Assembly: GCF_015477765.1 (NCBI RefSeq)
Contig: NZ_JADLQQ010000001.1
Coordinates: 248,001-312,000, forward strand
Direction of reading: 5' to 3'
DNA: 64,000 nucleotides
From: Nocardia transvalensis
GTDB lineage: Bacteria > Actinomycetota > Actinomycetes > Mycobacteriales > Mycobacteriaceae
Positions 55,733-64,000 of the stretch are shown here, piece after piece. Both the position numbers and the translations under genes were made by a program. The first letter of the stretch is position 1. Every line of letters starts with the position of its first letter. The notes below the pieces were generated by a model. That model had not been told where the DNA came from. It ran no database searches and saw only the letters and a program-made list of their open reading frames with translations.

Positions 55733-56479
55733 TTACGCGAGCCTGATCAGGCCGTAGTCGAAGGCGTGGCGACGGTAGACGACCGACGGTCGGTCGGTCT
55801 CCTTGTCCTGGAAAAGGAAGAAATCGTGGCCGACGAGCTCCATCTGATAGAGCGCATCGTCGACGGTCATCGGCGTGGCAGGGTGCACCTTCGTCCGGAC
55901 GATGTGCCCGGGGCCCGCGTACTCGCTGGGCTCGATGACCTCCTCGGCCTGGCGATCATGGGCCGACTTCGATCCGTTGGACTTCGTGAACAGCGCGTCG
56001 TCGATCAGATCGGCGGTGGCCTCGGCCACCGAGACGGGGGTCTTCTCCCCGTAGTGCACTCGCCGCCGGTCCTTGGTCCGGCGCAGGCGACTCTCGAGCT
56101 TGTCGACGGCCAGCTCGAGTGCGGCGTAGAAGCTGTCGGCACAGGCCTCGGCGCGCGCGACCGGACCCTTGCCGCGCACCGTGATCTCTACCCGCTGGCA
56201 GCTCTTGCGTTGACGGCGATTGCGTTCGTGGAACAGCTCGACGTCGAACAGATAGATCGACGGGTCGAAGCGTTCGAGTCGGGAGAGTTTCTCCGCGACG
56301 TGGATGCGGAAATGATCGGGAACCTCGACGTTGCGTCCCTTCACCACGACGTCCGCACGAGGCGTCCTGGGCCGGTCCGCTGCAGGCTGCTCGGCTCCGT
56401 TCCGCTCAGGGATGTCGAACGAAGTGCCGTAACGGGCCGAGGGATCTGCTTCTTTCACTGAAGGTCGTGAAGTCGTCAC
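55733..56479 (-). CDS. hpf: Ribosome hibernation promoting factor, long form (HPF/Rv3241c-like), 248 aa
   Basis: N-terminal S30AE domain (VVVKGRNVEVPDHFRIHVAEKLSRLERFD, VEITVRGKGPVARAE) that plugs the decoding site, a linker, and the C-terminal dimer domain (VRTKVHPATPMTVDDALYQMELVGHDFFLFQDKETDRPSVVYRRHAFDYGLIRL) that joins two 70S ribosomes. A ~45-residue N-terminal lead is present. GGGAGG lies six bases before the GTG at 56479. Confidence 0.94.
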   Translation of the reverse strand: MTTSRPSVKEADPSARYGTSFDIPERNGAEQPAADRPRTPRADVVVKGRNVEVPDHFRIHVAEKLSRLERFDPSIYLFDVELFHERNRRQRKSCQRVEITVRGKGPVARAEACADSFYAALELAVDKLESRLRRTKDRRRVHYGEKTPVSVAEATADLIDDALFTKSNGSKSAHDRQAEEVIEPSEYAGPGHIVRTKVHPATPMTVDDALYQMELVGHDFFLFQDKETDRPSVVYRRHAFDYGLIRLA

Positions 56480-56683
56480 GCGTACCTCCCGGATCTGGCC
56501 ACACAACCGATTCATGTGCGGCGGGAATCAGCCGTGCCGAGCTGGGGACCGATGCCGGAAACTCGGCACGAAGTCGTCCGAGGCGCCACCTCCAAACTCT
56601 CTGGTTCGGGTGTCAGATCGCTCTACTGGCCACGCTATTACGCCAGCGATCCGTCCGCCAGTGTTCACGCAAATTTCTCCGGC

Positions 56684-57322
56684 TCAGACGGCGGTTGTCA
56701 CCACAACGGCACGCACGGCTACTCCGGCGCGAGCCAGCGCCCGCACCGACTCGCTCGCGGTGGCTCCGGTGGTGAGCACGTCATCGACCAGCACTACCTC
56801 GGCATTCGGGTGCCGCAGGGCATCGGGCAGCGAACCCGCCGACACCCGGATCCGGCCACGTAGATTATGTTTACGGCCACTCACGCCCAACCCCACCGAA
56901 TCACGCACACCCCGTCGCATCGACAGCGCCGGAGCAACCTGGCAATCAGAGAGCAAACTCCCGGCGATCCGAGCGACCCGGGCCACCGGATCCCCGCCCC
57001 GCCGCCGCGCGGCGGGGCGGCGTGTCGGCGCGGGCACCAGCACGAGCAACCTCTCCCGATCCCGTAAGCCATCCAGACCCCTCGCCAGCGCCAGCCCCAA
57101 CGGCACCGCCAGATCCCGCCGTCCGTACTCCTTGGCCGCGACGACCGCCCGCCGCCCCGCCCCCTCGTACCGCCCCAGCGCCCAGCACGGCACCCCCGGA
57201 TCGGTGCGTGGACGCACCCGAAACGGCGGTCCCCCAAGACTTCCCGCACAGGCGGCACACCACCCCACCCCGGGTTCCCCACAGCCCCCGCACATCTGCG
57301 GCAGGATCAACTCCAGCAGCAT
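56684..57322 (-). CDS. ComF family phosphoribosyltransferase-like protein (Rv3242c-like), 212 aa
   Basis: N-terminal zinc-finger cysteines (CGGCGEPGVGWCAAC) and a C-terminal phosphoribosyltransferase loop VVLVDDVLTTGATASE. ComF helps DNA uptake in competent bacteria; its role here is unknown. It starts 37 bp after lpqB's stop, in the same direction, so it may be the last gene of the mtrA-mtrB-lpqB transcript. Confidence 0.88.
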   Translation of the reverse strand: MLLELILPQMCGGCGEPGVGWCAACAGSLGGPPFRVRPRTDPGVPCWALGRYEGAGRRAVVAAKEYGRRDLAVPLGLALARGLDGLRDRERLLVLVPAPTRRPAARRRGGDPVARVARIAGSLLSDCQVAPALSMRRGVRDSVGLGVSGRKHNLRGRIRVSAGSLPDALRHPNAEVVLVDDVLTTGATASESVRALARAGVAVRAVVVTTAV

Positions 57323-57358
57323 GCGAGCAGTATGCCCGCCGCCACCGACACGATCGGC

Positions 57359-59182
57359 CTAGCCCGGAAGTACCGGCACCGCATTCGGGCCGAGGTTGTA
57401 GACCTCCCGCCAGAAGCGCTCGCTGGTCGGTTCGGCGGACTGCAACTGCAGCACCGCGCGGGAGTCGGCGACGTACTGGACATCGGGTGTGGCACTGACG
57501 ACGCGGACCGGCGGACTGAGGTTCTGCGATGTCATCGGGTTGCGGTCCGAGCCATCGATCCGCACCGTCTGAACGGGTTCGACCAGGCCCTCGCGGGCGA
57601 ACATGACGGTGTCGGCGCTGTACCAGTCCACCGAGACCACCGGGGTGCTGAGATCGACGGCGACCGGCAGCGGGGAGGTCAGCGCATACTTGCCGCCCGG
57701 GCGTGGACTCACCACTGCCGCATACACTTTGCCGCCGGCGATCAGCACGGCCCGGGCACCGGACCGGTCGATCCGCAGATCGGTGATGGGCAATCGCGGC
57801 GGAGTTTCGGTGGGGTCGGCCGGCGGCGCGAACAGCTCGGAGGTATCGACCTCCTGCTTCGACACATTGCCCGTGGTGCGGTCGTGGACGACCCGGATCA
57901 CCCGCTCGCCGTCCACCACCGTCCAGGCGGCACTGCCGTCGGCGGCCCAGGACGGGCGGGTGAACGTGTTGCCCTGCTCGACGGAGATCGCGTCCGCGCC
58001 GTCGTAGGTGCCGATCACCAGGGTGCGCGGGGGTTGCGGCGCGGACTGCCCGCTGTCGGCAACCGCCGCGACGAGCTGCCCGTCCGGTGGGAGCGCCACC
58101 GACTGCAGATTGTGGACGGTGCCGAAATAGCCTTTGGTAGGCACGATTTCGTTCTTCGTGGTGTCGACCTCGACCAGCGTCCCGTTCTGCACCGCATGCA
58201 GGCCGATCCGGTTGCGCGAGTTGGCGGTCGGGTTCATCGCATTGACATCGGCCACCGACCAGCCGGTCGCGGCATACCGTTCATCGAGCGGTTTGCCGTC
58301 GGCCAGCAGAACATAGGGCCCGAGAACCTCCGAACCGGAGAGCGTCAGAACCACCTGTGCCGCGAGCAGCTCCTTGCTGTGTTGATCGAGTGCCGACGCA
58401 CCGGAGAAGTCGATCTGCACGCCACCGGCTCCCACGCCGACACCGTCGGTCTGCCCGTTCGCCTTGGTCACCGGGCCGTGCATGGCCACCGGACCGGACA
58501 GCATGTTGCGCACCGCGGGTCGCAACTCCGGCTGCGGTCCCGCGGCGAGCATATTCATCAGCTGCTGGGCGAGCTGATCCTTGCGCTGGGAGACCCAGCG
58601 CAGGTCCGGGACCATCGCGGTGCCGGCGGAGTTCGGGTAATACAGGACGCTGCGGCGGTAGTACTTTTCGAAGCTGGTCTTGACGATTGCGACGCCCGGC
58701 TGCAGCTGGCTGATGCGCCATTCGCTGCCGACCCTGGTCATCTCGATCTTGACCTCATAGGCACCCGCACTGGCGACGAAGGATCCGTCGGTCCTGATCT
58801 CGCCGACCCTGTTCGCCCGAACCTTGTAGGTCGCCGTATCGCCCGAGCGGGACTCGCGCAGCGTGTCGGGCGATTCGATGACCGCGGCGTTGGCGGCATC
58901 GTCCCAGGTCGCGGCCTCCGACGGCGTCAGGTACTGCCGCGCTGCCTGGTGGTGGTTGGTCGCATCGGCCGTCGCCTCGAAGAAGTCCCGCAGCAGCAGA
59001 TCGGGGTCGCGGCCTTGGCGGGGTTCCGGCGGCGCGGTGGATGCGGGTTCGCGGTTGATGGTGCCCAGCGCCTGCGGTGCCGACGAATCGGGCAGGTCGG
59101 CACAGCCGGTCAGGGCGAGCAAGCCGGTCAGGACGGCGAAGATCGCGACGCGCAGCCCAGTTTTCCTTCCGAACACGCTCAT
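57359..59182 (-). CDS. lpqB: Lipoprotein LpqB, MtrAB accessory protein, 607 aa
   Basis: Signal peptide with lipobox LTGC near residue 27 ([14 protein letters not shown]), GerMN domain (~200-310) and a C-terminal beta-propeller-like part. In mycobacteria LpqB binds the outer part of MtrB and tunes MtrA phosphorylation. The start overlaps the mtrB stop by four bases (ATGA). Confidence 0.94.
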   Translation of the reverse strand: MSVFGRKTGLRVAIFAVLTGLLALTGCADLPDSSAPQALGTINREPASTAPPEPRQGRDPDLLLRDFFEATADATNHHQAARQYLTPSEAATWDDAANAAVIESPDTLRESRSGDTATYKVRANRVGEIRTDGSFVASAGAYEVKIEMTRVGSEWRISQLQPGVAIVKTSFEKYYRRSVLYYPNSAGTAMVPDLRWVSQRKDQLAQQLMNMLAAGPQPELRPAVRNMLSGPVAMHGPVTKANGQTDGVGVGAGGVQIDFSGASALDQHSKELLAAQVVLTLSGSEVLGPYVLLADGKPLDERYAATGWSVADVNAMNPTANSRNRIGLHAVQNGTLVEVDTTKNEIVPTKGYFGTVHNLQSVALPPDGQLVAAVADSGQSAPQPPRTLVIGTYDGADAISVEQGNTFTRPSWAADGSAAWTVVDGERVIRVVHDRTTGNVSKQEVDTSELFAPPADPTETPPRLPITDLRIDRSGARAVLIAGGKVYAAVVSPRPGGKYALTSPLPVAVDLSTPVVSVDWYSADTVMFAREGLVEPVQTVRIDGSDRNPMTSQNLSPPVRVVSATPDVQYVADSRAVLQLQSAEPTSERFWREVYNLGPNAVPVLPG

Positions 59183-61071
59183 GGCTTTGTGTCCCCGGTA
59201 TCGCTGAGTATCGAGTCGTCGGACGGTGCCGCGCCGTTGCCGTCACTGCGCGGCGTACCCCCCAGCACCCTAGGTGAATTCGCCGCCGCACCCTGTTCTT
59301 CCACAGATTCGGTTCCGGCGTCGGCCGCAGCCGCCGACTCGCCCGAGGCTGCTGTCCCTGGGCCGACCGAGCTCATCGTCTCCGCTGCGGAGCCACCCTC
59401 CGCGGGGGCTTCACCCGACCCGTCGGCACTCGAAACCTCTTCCGGCACAGCGGCTTCCACCACCTGCGCGCGACGCTTCGGCGGTTCCAGCGACAGCGGG
59501 CTCGGCCCCATCTTGCGGCCGCGCTGCAGCGGCAGCGTCAAACGGAAGCTGGCGCCCACGCCGAGTTCGCCCCACGCCTCGAGCTTGCCCTCGTGCAGGT
59601 TTGCGTCCTCGACGCTGATCGACAGGCCCAATCCGGTGCCGCCGGAGCGGCGCATGCGCGACGGGTCCGACCGCCAGAACCGGTTGAAGACCAGCTTCTC
59701 CTCGCCCGGGCGCAGGCCCACGCCCTGGTCGCGGACCACCATCGCCACCGCATTGGCATCCGTGTCGCCGCGCATCCGCAACAACACGGGTTTGCCCTCG
59801 CTGTGGTCGATGGCGTTGGCGAGCAGATTGCGCAGCACCCGCTCCACGCGCCGCGGGTCCACCTCGGCCACAAGTGGTTCCTCCGGCAGATCCACCACCA
59901 CCTCGACACCGGCGTCCTTGGCCAGATGCCGGACCGTGGACAGCGCCGCCCGCGCACACATCCGCACGTCCAGCGATTCCACCTGCAGCTCGGCCACGCC
60001 CGCGTCGTGGCGACTGATCTCGAGCAGATCGTTGAGCAGGCTCTCGAATCGGTCCAGTTCGGTGACGAGCAGTTCGGCACTGCGGGCCAGGGCCGGATCC
60101 AGATCGTCACTGGACCCGTGGATCAGGTCGGCGGCCATGCGCACGGTGGTCAGCGGGGTGCGCAGCTCGTGGCTGACGTCGGAGGTGAAGCGGCGCTGCA
60201 GATTACCGAACTCCTCGAGCTGGGTGATCTGATGCGACAGACTCTCGGCCATATCGTTGAACGATTGCGCCAGTAGGGCCATATCGTCCTCGCCACGGAC
60301 CAGCATGCGCTCCTTGAGCCGGCCGTCGGCGAACCGCTTGGCGATCCGGGCGGCCGAGCGGATCGGCAGCACCACCTGCCGCGAGACCAGCGCGGCGATG
60401 GCGGCCAGCAGTACGAGCAGCACCAGGCCACCGATGAGCATGGTGCCCCGCATCAGCTGCAGGCTGCGATTCTCGTTGGAGAGCGGGAAGATCAAGTAGA
60501 TCTCGAGGCTCGGGATCTCGGCGCTCGGGCTGCCGATGATCACGGCCGGGCCGCGGTAGCCATCGGCATCCGACACCGTCGTGAACTGGCGGCTGACCTG
60601 GCCCTGCTGGACGAACCGGCGCAGTTCGCCGGGAATCTCCTGCATCGAGCCCGTCGCGAGCTCCTGCTGCCCGGCACCCATCATCACCAGCGCGACGTCG
60701 TAACTGCCCGCGGCACCGGCGGACTGGGTGCCGTTACCGGTGGACAGGGAGCGCCGGGCATCCTCGAGCCGCGCGCGCTGGGTGCTGGTGTCGTGCGCCC
60801 CCGCCATCTGAGATTCCACGGTGTTGCGGGCGCGGCCCATCTCCTCGACGGCCGCGCTGACCTTGGCATCGAGCAGCCTGGTGGTGATCTGATCGGTCAG
60901 CACCAGGCCCAGGATGGCGATCACGATGAGCGACAGGGTGACCGTGGAGACCACGACACGCAGCTGCAACGAACGATGCCAGACATGTCCCAGCTCGATA
61001 CCTACGCCCTTGAGCCAGGACCCGATCGACGCCAGTAACCGCCCTAGGCGGCTTCTGGAGTCAGCGATCAC
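59179..61071 (-). CDS. mtrB: Sensor histidine kinase MtrB, 630 aa
   Basis: Two membrane helices (~33-55 and ~210-230) around an extracytoplasmic sensor region, a HAMP segment ([20 protein letters not shown]), the phospho-acceptor [14 protein letters not shown], and the ATPase boxes [32 protein letters not shown]. Its acidic Ala/Glu tail is long. The GTG start overlaps mtrA (GTGA). Controls cell division and wall enzymes through MtrA. Confidence 0.95.
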   Translation of the reverse strand: MIADSRSRLGRLLASIGSWLKGVGIELGHVWHRSLQLRVVVSTVTLSLIVIAILGLVLTDQITTRLLDAKVSAAVEEMGRARNTVESQMAGAHDTSTQRARLEDARRSLSTGNGTQSAGAAGSYDVALVMMGAGQQELATGSMQEIPGELRRFVQQGQVSRQFTTVSDADGYRGPAVIIGSPSAEIPSLEIYLIFPLSNENRSLQLMRGTMLIGGLVLLVLLAAIAALVSRQVVLPIRSAARIAKRFADGRLKERMLVRGEDDMALLAQSFNDMAESLSHQITQLEEFGNLQRRFTSDVSHELRTPLTTVRMAADLIHGSSDDLDPALARSAELLVTELDRFESLLNDLLEISRHDAGVAELQVESLDVRMCARAALSTVRHLAKDAGVEVVVDLPEEPLVAEVDPRRVERVLRNLLANAIDHSEGKPVLLRMRGDTDANAVAMVVRDQGVGLRPGEEKLVFNRFWRSDPSRMRRSGGTGLGLSISVEDANLHEGKLEAWGELGVGASFRLTLPLQRGRKMGPSPLSLEPPKRRAQVVEAAVPEEVSSADGSGEAPAEGGSAAETMSSVGPGTAASGESAAAADAGTESVEEQGAAANSPRVLGGTPRSDGNGAAPSDDSILSDTGDTKP

Positions 61072-61745
61072 GGCGGTCCGGCCTTGTATCCCACGCCGCG
61101 GACGGTGAGCACGATCTCAGGATTCTCCGGATCCTTCTCGACCTTCGCGCGCAATCGCTGCACGTGCACGTTGACCAGGCGGGTGTCGGCGGCATGCCGG
61201 TAACCCCACACCTGCTCCAGCAGCACCTCGCGGGTGAAGACCTGACGCGGCTTGCGCGCCAACGCCACCAGCAGGTCGAACTCGAGGGGAGTCAGCGAGA
61301 TCTGCTGACCACCGCGGGTCACCTTGTGCGCGGGCACGTCGATGACGATATCCGCGATGGACAGCAGCTCCGCCGGTTCCTCCTCGGTGCGGCGCAGGCG
61401 GGCGCGCACCCGAGCGACGAGCTCCTTCGGCTTGAACGGCTTGACGATGTAATCGTCGGCGCCCGATTCCAAGCCCAGTACGACGTCGACCGTATCGGTC
61501 TTCGCCGTCAGCATCACGATCGGCACGCCGGAATCCGCCCGCAGCACGCGGCATACATCGATGCCGTTCATGCCCGGCAGCATGAGATCCAGCAACACCA
61601 GGTCCGGGCGCAGCTCCCGAACCGCGGTGAGCGCCTGCGTGCCGTCGCCGACCACGTGGGGATCGAAACCCTCGCCGCGCAAGACGATCGTGAGCATCTC
61701 CGCGAGCGCCATATCGTCGTCGACGACCAGAATCTTCGGCTTCAT
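61068..61745 (-). CDS. mtrA: Response regulator MtrA, 225 aa
   Basis: OmpR-type regulator. Receiver: VVDDD at the start, phospho-acceptor D53 ([13 protein letters not shown]), K in [10 protein letters not shown]-terminal winged helix: [49 protein letters not shown]. Essential in M. tuberculosis, where it controls dnaA, ripA and others. ATG 61745 gives the expected length. Confidence 0.96.
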   Translation of the reverse strand: MKPKILVVDDDMALAEMLTIVLRGEGFDPHVVGDGTQALTAVRELRPDLVLLDLMLPGMNGIDVCRVLRADSGVPIVMLTAKTDTVDVVLGLESGADDYIVKPFKPKELVARVRARLRRTEEEPAELLSIADIVIDVPAHKVTRGGQQISLTPLEFDLLVALARKPRQVFTREVLLEQVWGYRHAADTRLVNVHVQRLRAKVEKDPENPEIVLTVRGVGYKAGPP

Positions 61746-61823
61746 AACTACTATGGTGTCATCTCTCCGGCTCGGAACGGGCAACCACGCCAACACTGGT
61801 ACATTACCGACGCACATCCAACC

Positions 61824-62471
61824 CTATAGGGAAATCTTTTCGGATAGGCGCGCGGCAAGCGTTGCCGGATCGTCATGCGGCCGGTGGACCCACCACCGCC
61901 CGTGCCAATGCGATTCGGCCAATACACGATAGACCGCGGCGGTCCGTTCCTGTAGCCCCCTGTCGCGTTCGTAGGCATCCAGTGCACGAGCGGCGTCGAG
62001 TTCCTCGCGGCGGCGCGCGCGTTCGGCGGCGAGTTCGATCGGCACATCCAGCAGCACCTGCAGATCGGGCACCGGCAATTCGAACCGGCCGAATTCCAAT
62101 TCGGCGATCCAAGTGGCGATTTCACCGTCGGCAGACTGGTCGGTACGCGCGGCGTTGTAGGCGACATTCGACGCCACATAGCGATCGAGCAGCACAATGT
62201 CGTTGTCCACAACCAGCTTCGCCAACTCCTCGCGCGCATCGGCCCGATCCAGCGCGAACAACAGCGCCATGGCATTTACCGAAGCGGCCAGATCCCCGTG
62301 CCGGCCGCGCAACGCCTCGGCCGCCAGATCCGCGTGCACCGATCGCCCGTACCGCGGAAACGCCACCGTTTCGACCCGCAGGCCACGCTCCCGCAACCCC
62401 CGCACGACGGCCTCGATCAGTGTGCGCTTGCCCGCCCCGTCGAGACCCTCCACGGCCACCAATGCACCCAT
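61824..62471 (-). CDS. tmk: Thymidylate kinase Tmk, 215 aa
   Basis: dTMP to dTDP. P-loop EGLDGAGKRTL, DRX motif LDRYVASNVAYNAAR and LID region (RRREELDAARALDAYERD) match mycobacterial Tmk. It lies 78 bp upstream of mtrA, likely with its own and shared transcripts. Confidence 0.94.
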   Translation of the reverse strand: MGALVAVEGLDGAGKRTLIEAVVRGLRERGLRVETVAFPRYGRSVHADLAAEALRGRHGDLAASVNAMALLFALDRADAREELAKLVVDNDIVLLDRYVASNVAYNAARTDQSADGEIATWIAELEFGRFELPVPDLQVLLDVPIELAAERARRREELDAARALDAYERDRGLQERTAAVYRVLAESHWHGRWWVHRPHDDPATLAARLSEKISL

Positions 62472-62539
62472 GGCCGCGAGAGTACCGGCTGCGGGTGACA
62501 GGCACCGAAAATAGCCGTCGGATTGCTACCATCCCGCGC

Positions 62540-63649
62540 ATGACATCCTCCCCAGCCGGATCAGCGAAGATGAGGCGCGTAGTCGCCGTCCTCGGCGTCG
62601 CGATTGCCGCCGTCGGACTCACCGCCTGCGACAAGAGCTCGGACGACGACAAGGGGGCATCGAGCAGCCCCACCGCCGCCGCGAAGCCGGATCCGAACCG
62701 GCCGTTCGATCTGCAGGCGCACCGCGGCGGGCGCGGTATGACCATCGAGGAGTCGCTGCCCGGATTCGCCAAGGCGATCGAATTGGGTGTCAGCACACTG
62801 GAACTCGATATCGTGCTGACCAAGGACAAGGTTCCGGTGATCTGGCACGACCCGGAGATCGAGGACGAGAAGTGTTCCGACACCGCCCCGGTCGTCCCGC
62901 AGGATCCGCAGTACCCGTATGTCGGCAAGCTGGTGCACAACCTCACCTACGACCAGATCCGCACCCTCGACTGCGGCAAGAAGCTGAAGGGCTTCCCTGC
63001 GGCGCAGGAACTTCCGGGTAATAAGATTGCCACCCTCCCCCAGCTGTTCGATCTGGTGAAGTCCTATCCCGGCGCCGTCGAGGGCCTGCGCTACAACATC
63101 GAAACCAAGATCGAGGCCGAGGATCCGGAGGAGTCGGCCACCCCGCAGGAGTTCGTCGACGTCATCCTGGCGGCGGTGAACGATGCGGGCGTCACCGGCA
63201 AGGTGGCGATCCAAAGCTTCGACTGGCGCTCGTTGCCGCTGGTGAAGGCCAAGGATCCGGCCGTCCCCACGGTGGCGCTCTACGACGACTCCACCTTCAA
63301 GGCGGGCAGCAAGTGGCTGGGCCCGATCAAGTACGAGGACCACGCGGGTGATCCCCTGGCCGCGATCAAGGCGCTGGGCGCGGACATCTCCTCACCGGCG
63401 TACCTGAATCCCTCGGACAGCGACGCCGAGCTGGGCGACCCGGGCGTCACCCTGACCACCACCACCGAGTACGTGAACAAGGCACACGAACTCGGCCTGA
63501 AGGTCATCCCGTGGACGGTCAACGACAATCAGGCCATCTCGCAGGTGATCGATCAGGGCGTGGACGGCATCATCACCGACTACCCCAACCGGGCGCGAGA
63601 AGTGGTAAAGGAGAAGGGAATGCCGCTTCCCAAGGGGTATACGAAGTAG
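62540..63649 (+). CDS. Glycerophosphodiester phosphodiesterase lipoprotein, 369 aa
   Basis: GDPD barrel: QAHRGGRGMTIEESLPGFAKAIELG, LELDIVLTKDKVPVIWHDPEI (metal-binding Glu/Asp), later VDGIITDYPN. Signal peptide and lipobox VGLTAC anchor it outside the membrane. It cleaves glycerophosphodiesters to glycerol phosphate and alcohol. ATG 62540; an in-frame ATG at 62570 directly before the signal core is possible. Confidence 0.9.
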   Translation: MTSSPAGSAKMRRVVAVLGVAIAAVGLTACDKSSDDDKGASSSPTAAAKPDPNRPFDLQAHRGGRGMTIEESLPGFAKAIELGVSTLELDIVLTKDKVPVIWHDPEIEDEKCSDTAPVVPQDPQYPYVGKLVHNLTYDQIRTLDCGKKLKGFPAAQELPGNKIATLPQLFDLVKSYPGAVEGLRYNIETKIEAEDPEESATPQEFVDVILAAVNDAGVTGKVAIQSFDWRSLPLVKAKDPAVPTVALYDDSTFKAGSKWLGPIKYEDHAGDPLAAIKALGADISSPAYLNPSDSDAELGDPGVTLTTTTEYVNKAHELGLKVIPWTVNDNQAISQVIDQGVDGIITDYPNRAREVVKEKGMPLPKGYTK

Positions 63650-63660
63650 GTTGCGTAGGG

Positions 63661-63960
63661 CCCCGTCGTCACGGCCCTGGGGGCCGTGACGACGGGGAAT
63701 GAATAAGGGGCTCCGCCGACGACGAATAGGCGACGGCCCGCTTTGTCCCCCGCCACGCGGCCTGGCCGACGTCGTTCCCCGCCGCACGACCCAGCCGTCC
63801 TCGTTGCCCTGTCGCCACGGCCCTAGGGGGCCGAGGCGACAGGAAATGAATAACGGGCTCCGCCGACAAGGAATAGGCGAGGGCCCCTTCTCGTCCCCGC
63901 CGCACGCGGCAGCCGCCCTCATTTCCCCGCCGCACGGCCCCCCAGGGCCGTGCGGCGGGG
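63661..63960. repeat. Three perfect or near-perfect palindromes in a duplicated ~150-bp unit
   Basis: Palindromes at 63661-63697 (17-bp arms), 63808-63843 (9+5 bp arms) and 63925-63960 (16-bp arms) alternate with two copies of a segment that contains AATGAATAA, GGGCTCCGCCGAC and GAATAGGCGA. All lies between convergent phosphodiesterase and sahH genes. At least the two outer ones may terminate transcription. Confidence 0.85.
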
Positions 63961-63967
63961 ATCTATG

Positions 63968-64000
63968 TCAGTAGCGGTAGTGCTCCGGCTTGAACGGGCC
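63968..64000 (-). CDS. sahH: Adenosylhomocysteinase SahH, C-terminal end only (partial)
   Basis: The last ten codons, GPFKPEHYRY then stop, read on the minus strand and run off the window. This is the invariant C-terminus of adenosylhomocysteinase, whose Lys and Tyr complete the NAD site of the partner subunit. sahH (Rv3248c) stands at this place next to tmk in M. tuberculosis. Confidence 0.85.
   Translation of the reverse strand, partial: GPFKPEHYRY

Noticed and set aside
57332..60232. 966-codon open frame antisense to lpqB and mtrB
   Set aside because: It spans two certain genes on the other strand and shows no family motif.

Overview
The window is high-GC actinobacterial DNA. From about 16 kb to the right end, gene content matches the Mycobacterium tuberculosis segment Rv3205c to Rv3248c almost gene for gene (moeZ, DUF3152, TetR, DUF3107, rhlE, whiB1, pdtaS, rshA, sigH, aroA, rsgA, secA1, hpf, lpqB, mtrB, mtrA, tmk, sahH). 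This places it in the Mycobacteriales. The Pls/PosA-type synthetase, two NarK transporters, two DesA3-type desaturases and abundant intergenic palindromes suggest Nocardia more than Mycobacterium, but the genus is an inference.

Layout. (1) 0-5.6 kb: a 1333-residue Pls/PosA-family peptide synthetase, then a divergent SDR/MarR pair. (2) 5.6-16 kb: a nitrate/nitrite assimilation block on the minus strand (narK, nirB, nirD, a HemD protein fused to a DNA-binding domain, a CbiX-type chelatase) with a GlnR-like box upstream; then a CynX-type MFS gene with a divergent GntR regulator, and a second narK. (3) 16-31 kb: conserved housekeeping and stress genes from moeZ to pdtaS, including whiB1 behind a CRP-type site. 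(4) 31-36 kb: a biotin-carrier-like protein, the 24-residue ribosomal protein bL37, the rshA-sigH redox module with a matching self-promoter, YbaK, and a MarR/MFS efflux pair. (5) 36-46 kb: SRAP, aldehyde dehydrogenase, aroA, rsgA, two small or unknown proteins and secA1. (6) 46-55.6 kb: a lipid block (Rv3235-like, Tgs-type acyltransferase, Rv3231c-like, reductase, two desaturases), bluB and a thiolase. (7) 55.7-64 kb: hpf, comF, lpqB-mtrB-mtrA (overlapping reading frames), tmk, a lipoprotein phosphodiesterase and the last codons of sahH.

How the genes work together. NarK imports nitrate/nitrite, NirBD reduces nitrite to ammonium, and NirB needs siroheme, for which HemD- and CbiX-type genes lie in the same operon. 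SigH/RshA form a thiol-redox switch; SigH-type promoters (GGAA-N18-19-GTT class) are visible in front of sigH and moeZ. The reductase probably feeds electrons to the two desaturases; a 20-bp motif is shared by the reductase and second-desaturase promoters. MtrAB with LpqB is the essential envelope two-component system.

The least explained feature is the intergenic repeat content: one family of hairpins with conserved loops and co-varying stems, three copies of a 74-78 bp palindrome (two bracketing bluB), and several short tandem arrays.
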